Assembly (NCBI GenBank): GCA_008360955.1 | Contig: LUCM01008873.1 | Span: 145,458 to 209,457, forward strand | Length of the DNA stretch: 64,000 bases | Direction: 5' to 3' | From: Fasciolopsis buskii | Taxonomy: Eukaryota; Platyhelminthes; Trematoda; Plagiorchiida; Fasciolidae | In this document: positions 58,791 through 64,000 of the stretch, one piece after another | Position numbering within the stretch: the first letter of the stretch is position 1 | Layout: every line of letters starts with the position of its first letter | Translations under genes and position numbers: made by a program | Notes under the pieces: generated by a model | What the model saw: only the letters and a program-made list of their open reading frames with translations | The model's database searches: none | What the model was told of the DNA's origin: nothing

Positions 58791-60313
58791 GTCAGTAAGC
58801 GTTTTACTCAAACGTCTGAATTCATTACGTGTAATTGATAGTCTACAAACGGACGAGTTTAACATGACAAAACGGAGACCCATAGTAAAGATTTCCGGGA
58901 AATCTAGTTGTCATTACGAGCTCCGTAAGAAGCATGCCACAAATGAACACTGCTTCTATTCCATTCCCTGGACTTTTGCACTATCATCTAAATTTCGGAT
59001 TTGCTTGTCATATCCTGACTCCTCCTTTGGAACCTGTCCGCGTTGAGAACTTTCAATCCCGAGACGAGCGATTATTTTGTATTGAGCCTAGTTTATTCGT
59101 CTGACCGATTAAAAAATTGGAGTTGTCTCTTGCGACATTCAACCAAATTCGAAATAACTCAGGGTTTTTTTGGATTGATCTGGAACTGTCAGAGTTTGCT
59201 GGGGGTCAGACAACTGTGACCGACTCGTGGATTTCATTCTCGAGCCATTTGGTTTCAGTGTATGCTTAGATTATTGTCAGAAATTGAGGATTTTCGTTCT
59301 TCTCTATGCTATTTCAAGATTTAGTTGAGAAAAAAAGATACTGAAATGAGAAACTGTAAAGTGAATTGGATAAATTGTAAGCTTACTCTGAGAATCGACG
59401 TCAATCTATTGTGGTGCTCTGTATTTTGGCAATTTGCACGAGACTGAGATCTGTCTTTGATTTTTTTCACACAAGCAGCATGAAACTCATCACGAGCCGG
59501 TGACTGATAAGCTTAATTGGTCAATGAGATGCACCAAGGGCGAAGGAGGAAGCAAGTCTTACCAAAGCCCCTAGTTCTCAAAGCAAACTTACAGTTTTCC
59601 AAATTTACTTTACTGTTTCTCATTTCAATGTCGCTTCTTCCCTATTCCCTCTGGAAATTTCAACGTTTCTGCACCGTTTTCCTTATCTTTGAGTATGGTG
59701 TAACTCGAAAAAAATCGGAACAACCCGGCATAAACGTTGTCACTCATACTGACTCAGCACACTAAGGGGACCCAAAAGTCGCGAGAAAAACTGGAATAAT
59801 ACACATACCTCGCACTTACTTGTGAGTAGCCTGCGGGATTGATATTTCTATGATCGATTGACGACCTTTCATATTTCACCTTTCACGTACAAAATTCACA
59901 CTCGGGAAGGATTCGATTCGAATAAGGTTTGTTCAGATCTGCTTTTCAATGACACCCAGTGGTGACTGCCAGCTTGACGGCTCTAATGTGAGCGAAACTT
60001 GAGTCTAATGCTTCCCGACTGAAAGATTGACCGGATGGCCTGAGGTAGGCTCGTATAGAATTGATTCCAAAGAATAGTCTGCCTACCATTAAGCAAGAGT
60101 GATTTAAAATTTGCCTGACAACCTCAGTTTCAACCCAGCAAGGTAGACAAGCTGATTCACGATACATCCACCTAGGTTGAAGACCACGAAATCCGGGGAC
60201 GACAAAAGCCCCAACATAAACTGGACATCTTCAAAGTTCGCGTGATTGTGAAAACGCAGCAGTAGGACTGTAAGCAGTGTTAATCTTTTTAGGCTTTGAC
60301 GAAAATGCAGGAA

Positions 60314-60425
60314 TATTGTATTGCATTGTATTGTATTGTATTGTATTGTATTGTATTGTATTGTATTGTATTGTATTGTAGTGTAGTGTAGTGTAGTGTA
60401 GTGTAGTGCAGTGTAGTGTAGTGTA
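60314..60425 (-). repeat. LINE pentanucleotide tail, two variants
   Basis: On plus, about 13 TATTG/TTGTA units are followed by about 10 TAGTG units. Read along the LINE (minus strand) the element ends in (TACAC)n that turns into (TACAA)n. Short tandem repeats at the 3' end are typical of CR1-like LINEs, which use them during target-primed insertion. Confidence 0.85.
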
Positions 60426-60563
60426 CCGTATTTTCTAGACTTTCGCGTACAATAAATAATGTCGCATTTCAGTCAAAACACCTGGGAAAAAATAAGAAAA
60501 AATCTGCGCTCATCACCTCGTAAAAATGTAAAAAACAACTCGTCTAGGAATAATCAGAGCACA

Positions 60564-61004
60564 TTATAGTAAGTTGCTCAGGATTTCGACTAAGACACGG
60601 TCAATGTTTGTCAAGATGCGTGCTGAATATGGGACAGTGGAGTTCCCATAGATAATCATTCTAGAGGGCATGGAATGAAAAGCGGATCGCGTTGAAATAT
60701 GACACTTCGAACGATCGTTGTGTAAATGATGTATAGGATCTGAAAGAATTTTGTGAGCAAATTTCTTGCCTGCTGATAAGTGCTGATCACATAGATTGAA
60801 GGACAATTCAGTTAGTGGTGGGAAAGACACTCGGCTAATAATTGATAGTCCCCGGTGAAGAATTTTGAAGTCTTTTTTAAGAAAACCTTGAAAAATGACA
60901 GGAGAACAGTAAAGCAGGATTGGAAAAACACATTGGTACATAAATCGGGAGATGGTGCTTTGGTTCACATTGTAGTGTCGGAATTTTCTGATTTGAAATG
61001 TCAA
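60564..61004 (-). pseudogene. LINE reverse transcriptase, C-terminal part
   Basis: 146 codons open. Residues FMYQCVFPILLYCSPV and LSIISRVSFPPLTE match the thumb and C-terminal region after the catalytic palm of CR1-like enzymes. It is separated from the YADD segment (61008-61382) by a frameshift near 61005. Confidence 0.75.
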
Positions 61005-61007
61005 CCG

Positions 61008-61382
61008 TCAGAGATTCTTTACACAGGTAGAAATGCCAGAAGTCCACTTCAGATGTTCATCAATAAGAACTCCTAGATATTTTACAGAATCAAACCTGGT
61101 AAGTGTTTTCGAGTTGATGGAAGACGTCTCGGATGAGTAGGTTGACCGAGAGAGAGAGAGAGAACAGACATTCGAAACATTTAGATATGTTGAGAGTAAA
61201 GCCAGCTCGTGCAGAGAAATCGTAAACGGAAGATAAATTGTTGGAAATAGTTTGAAAATCATCGTTGTTCTAAACGGCTGGAGAGAGGGCAACATCATCA
61301 GCATACTTAAACAGATGCCACAGTGACCTGGCTGATAGGTCTCTGATGCAAGTGAAGAAGAGAAACGGTGAAAGAAAAGCAC
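61008..61382 (-). pseudogene. LINE reverse transcriptase, palm and YLGVLID segment
   Basis: The open frame of 124 codons starts in one frame; the YADD motif (plus 61291-61305) is read in a neighbouring frame, and KYLGVLIDEHLKW is read near the end. A frameshift therefore lies between the two motifs. Confidence 0.7.
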
Positions 61383-61527
61383 CCTGTAGCACTCCTGAGT
61401 TGTTGATCAACGGTTTTGAAGTCTTATCGTCCATTCGTGTGCCATGCTAATAAAGGCGTAGAACAACCAAATATTTCCAGTTTGCGAAGCAGAGACCGTG
61501 GGAAAGAATCAAATTCCGACGAATAGT

Positions 61528-61746
61528 CTAGAAAGGCACGACGGACGGATTTTTTAATGTGTTTAAAGACGCACAAATGTGGTGACTGAGGGAGGCGACA
61601 GCATCCAAAGTGGACCTGTTAGATTTATAGGCAAACTGTAAAGGGTCGTCAGGAGAATATATGGAAGAACGCAGGTGCTTAAGTATAACACGCTTCGTCA
61701 GTTTTAGGCCAGAAGATGTTAGGGCGATAGGGCGAAAAGTTTTCAT
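61528..61746 (-). pseudogene. LINE reverse transcriptase, fingers segment
   Basis: KTFRPIALTSSGLKLTKRVI, DDPLQFAYKS and RSTLDAVASL are the conserved RPI.L.S...K..E, QFAY and S..DA motifs of non-LTR reverse transcriptases. Confidence 0.82.
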
Positions 61747-62851
61747 AAAGCAGTAGAACTGTCACACTTAGGGATGGAAATAATAGTGACGGGTCTCCAG
61801 TATAGAAGACGAGCTTGGTGATGAGCTACTCAGGGAATCAAATACATCGGTCAGGGCCACAGCACCATGCCATGAAACAGCTGAAGACAGACTATCAGGA
61901 CCAACTGCTGTGGTAATTTTAGTGGTACGGAGAAGTTCGAGTACCTCTGCCCTAGAAAAACCTGTAACTGTCATATCACCACCATGTCCATATTTGGTCT
62001 GGGTATAAGTGAAAGGATGGACGAAAGCACGATTGACGCTGTCGACATCCGCAGAATACTTCGCATGTTTTTTTACTTCCCACAAAACAGACGAATGCCT
62101 TGCCGCATTGTTGTTACTACCCAACAGTTGGCTGGTAAATGTAGTGTCAAGGCGTCGGATTTCAGCCTTTATTAGGTTGGAAATTCACCACGCTTGTGTT
62201 ATTACGAGATTGGTAGAAGTGCTCCTTGCGTCTTCTAAGAGATTTCAGTATCTGGGAGGAGATACGGTGACGAATAGTGTTTCTGAGGGGCAGCAAATAT
62301 CAAAGACTGCGTTGGCCGTCTCTGTGAAAAGTCTGACAGCGTCATTGAGCAGGGGTTCAAAAGCGAAACAGGCAGATGCAAGTGAAAGGGATTTCTGGAG
62401 AAGAACGAGATTGTTGTATGAAAAGTTACGGAGACGAACTCGGATTTGATCGGTTCGCCTGAATGAATGGAAAGTTGGCCTATAGCATATCTTGGGCCTT
62501 AACAAAGCAGAAAATGATTACTACTTGTAGTTGGAGCGCGCAGTTTCAGGGCAAACAACTCACGGTGGTTGGTAATAACTCTATCTAAATTGGAAGCGCC
62601 TCCGGTGGGAGAAACGCCGAGATCAGTCAAATCAAACAAAATCAGTGGTAGGATAGATGCATGAATGAAATGACCCACGATAATATGCAGGCTATCCTCA
62701 AGTAGAGGAACAACAAATACCAAAAAAAAGTTGAAAAAAGACGCGACATTTTGTTGTGAGCTAAAAGGGGCAATGTATAAATTCGTTATGGTAGTGCTGG
62801 TATGGCCAGAAAACCTAGGATGAAACTGTGTCACGAGACCGTCAATTCCGT

Positions 62852-63298
62852 TTAGCGAGTGCTTATATATAACTTTGGACTTGCCGGGCAGAAGGAGTTT
62901 ATGTGTGTTGCCACATCACCCCCAGTTTTCTTCTTGTCGGAAACTCTGTCCTGTCGATGGAGTCTGAAGCTGTCTATCGACACGAGTGAATCAGCGACAT
63001 CCGAGTTCAGCCACGATTCTTGTATGCAGATGACACCAGTGTGAACATGGATCGGCGATTGAACTGCGAGGAACAGATCCGACATTTTCGTAAACGGAAA
63101 GGAGATGTTGGTATTCAACAATGCCGGGGTGGACATCCTGGCTGGAAGGGTGCATTTAAGAGCTGCCTGCCAGCCAGTACGAATGCCTCTTTTAGATCGC
63201 TGAGGTGCAGCAATGCGTGATCCCAGCCCCGGATGAGAAACAATGCAACAAAAAACAACGAAATAAGAGTGGCACAGAATTGTAACGCAGCCAGTCAA
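62852..63298 (-). pseudogene. LINE endonuclease, N-terminal part
   Basis: 148 codons open. STPALLNTNISFPFTKMSDL and VICIQESWLN correspond to the N.R....K...L and ..ETWL motifs of the APE-type endonuclease; TGGDVATHI corresponds to the RGGGV motif. The downstream catalytic D..H piece is read as GHFIHAS near 62660, in another frame and altered. Confidence 0.7.
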
Positions 63299-64000
63299 AG
63301 GTCGCGCACAAAGTACAGTTCATTTTTCACTTTTACCTTAAGCAGCCGATGTTGTGAGGTAACAACCAAATTCACAGCATGTTGGTGCAAGTTTGATGGT
63401 TGTGCGAACTGAGCTGAACTGAACCAGTATTTTTAGAGCCGGAAACTTGTATGTTTGGTCATGACGTCTTTCTCGAATTCGCGACCAAAAGGTTAAACCG
63501 AGAACCTTGAACTTCAACCAATACCAAGTGGAACGTTCCCCTCCCGTCGGCGCCCAGTGGCAACAAACCGGATCTCCAGGTCCGCACAACAAATGCATTC
63601 TGATCCCGTGTTAAGTGTCACTGTCATTAACTGACTCGGCCCTAGTAGAATTTCAGTAGCACAGCTTATCAAAGGGCTTAATATGGTTAAGTCCTCTAAA
63701 AGAACAAAGAATTTGTTCCCAGCTGTTGAAGACCCACAAATATTTAGTTAATTTGATTAAGCTGGATAATGAGTTGGCTCACGTTACAGTAGACAACAAA
63801 CGTGTTAGTGTCTGCTTACAAAAACTGTTCCCAGAGTTTTAATGACTTCGGATATTTTGGTTGAACAATCGTTCTACGTTCTATCATCTCTTCTGTCGAA
63901 TTCACGTGATTCCAGCATACTTCTGCCAATTCGTATGCCCGTTCCTTGGATGTGTGCAAAAATAAGCGGCAACAATTTTCAGGCCTAATGAATTGCGTTG

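Larger units (their letters stand above)
60314..63300 (-). mobile_element. CR1/jockey-like LINE, near full length, minus strand
   Basis: Protein pieces appear in order on the minus strand. Endonuclease: PARMSTPALLNTNISFP, GVICIQESWLN, KTGGDVATHI (63170-62870). Linker pieces near 62830-62250. Reverse transcriptase start: TAVGPDSL near 61910, FRPIALTSSGLKLTKRVILK near 61690-61740, PLQFAYKSNRSTLDAV, then LFKYADDVALS with the catalytic YADD at 61291-61305, and VKYLGVLIDEHLKW near 61070. C-terminal domain 61004-60564, ending EILSNLL. Several frameshifts separate these pieces, so it is probably inactive. It lies antisense in the receptor's intron. The sequence further 5' (63338-63598) may be its leader. 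Confidence 0.82.
58791..64000 (+). other. intron (open to the right), contains LINE
   Basis: No further exon of the receptor was found up to 64000. It contains the minus-strand LINE (60314-63300). 58800-60300 and 63610-64000 show nothing recognisable. Confidence 0.5.

Overview
This window looks like flatworm nuclear DNA, most likely from a digenean trematode (fluke). The reasons are one very large, intron-rich gene, moderate GC, many dispersed retroelements, LINE reverse transcriptases of kinds I associate with flukes, and hammerhead-ribozyme repeats of the Penelope type. The species cannot be fixed from the sequence alone.

One gene runs left to right across the window: a polycystin-1-like receptor. 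I trace about 22 exons from base 1 (the 5' end is outside) to 58790 (the 3' end is outside), roughly 1,620 residues. The order is the end of a WSC-like cysteine module (1-135), a run of PKD (Ig-like) repeats and divergent PKD-like segments (2648-54941), and the start of an REJ module (57882-58790). Nearly all boundaries are GT-AG and most neighbouring phases agree. Exceptions are the 41648/42805 join, where an exon is probably missing, and a cluster of three tiny exons (45446-46190) ending at a junction that breaks the GT-AG rule. No transmembrane, GPS or PLAT part is present; these would lie further right.

The introns hold the mobile elements. (1) A tRNA-headed repeat family with long inverted arms has seven copies (about 4.8, 7.1, 10.1, 24.2, 41.8, 43.1 and 55.2 kb). 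(2) A second SINE carries a tRNA-Arg-like head (40.05 kb). (3) A small fold-back MITE family has three size variants (9.7, 12.0 and 13.7 kb). (4) Four copies of a repeat encode a minimal type-I hammerhead ribozyme on the minus strand (8.3, 27.15, 44.1 and 44.4 kb); two have an intact core and two are broken. (5) A decayed plus-strand LINE lies at 51.0-53.8 kb, with a second fragment of its apparent leader at 5.5 kb. (6) A nearly complete but frameshifted minus-strand CR1/jockey-like LINE lies at 60.3-63.3 kb and ends in a pentanucleotide tail. Simple repeats are frequent, including about 31 pure TCA units only 121 bp upstream of an exon.

I saw no other convincing protein gene. The remaining open frames are intronic chance frames, repeat-encoded frames or shadows. 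The most unusual signals are the hammerhead repeats (especially the tandem pair inside a segment with inverted repeats), the fold-back tRNA-headed family, and the PKD domain split over micro-exons.
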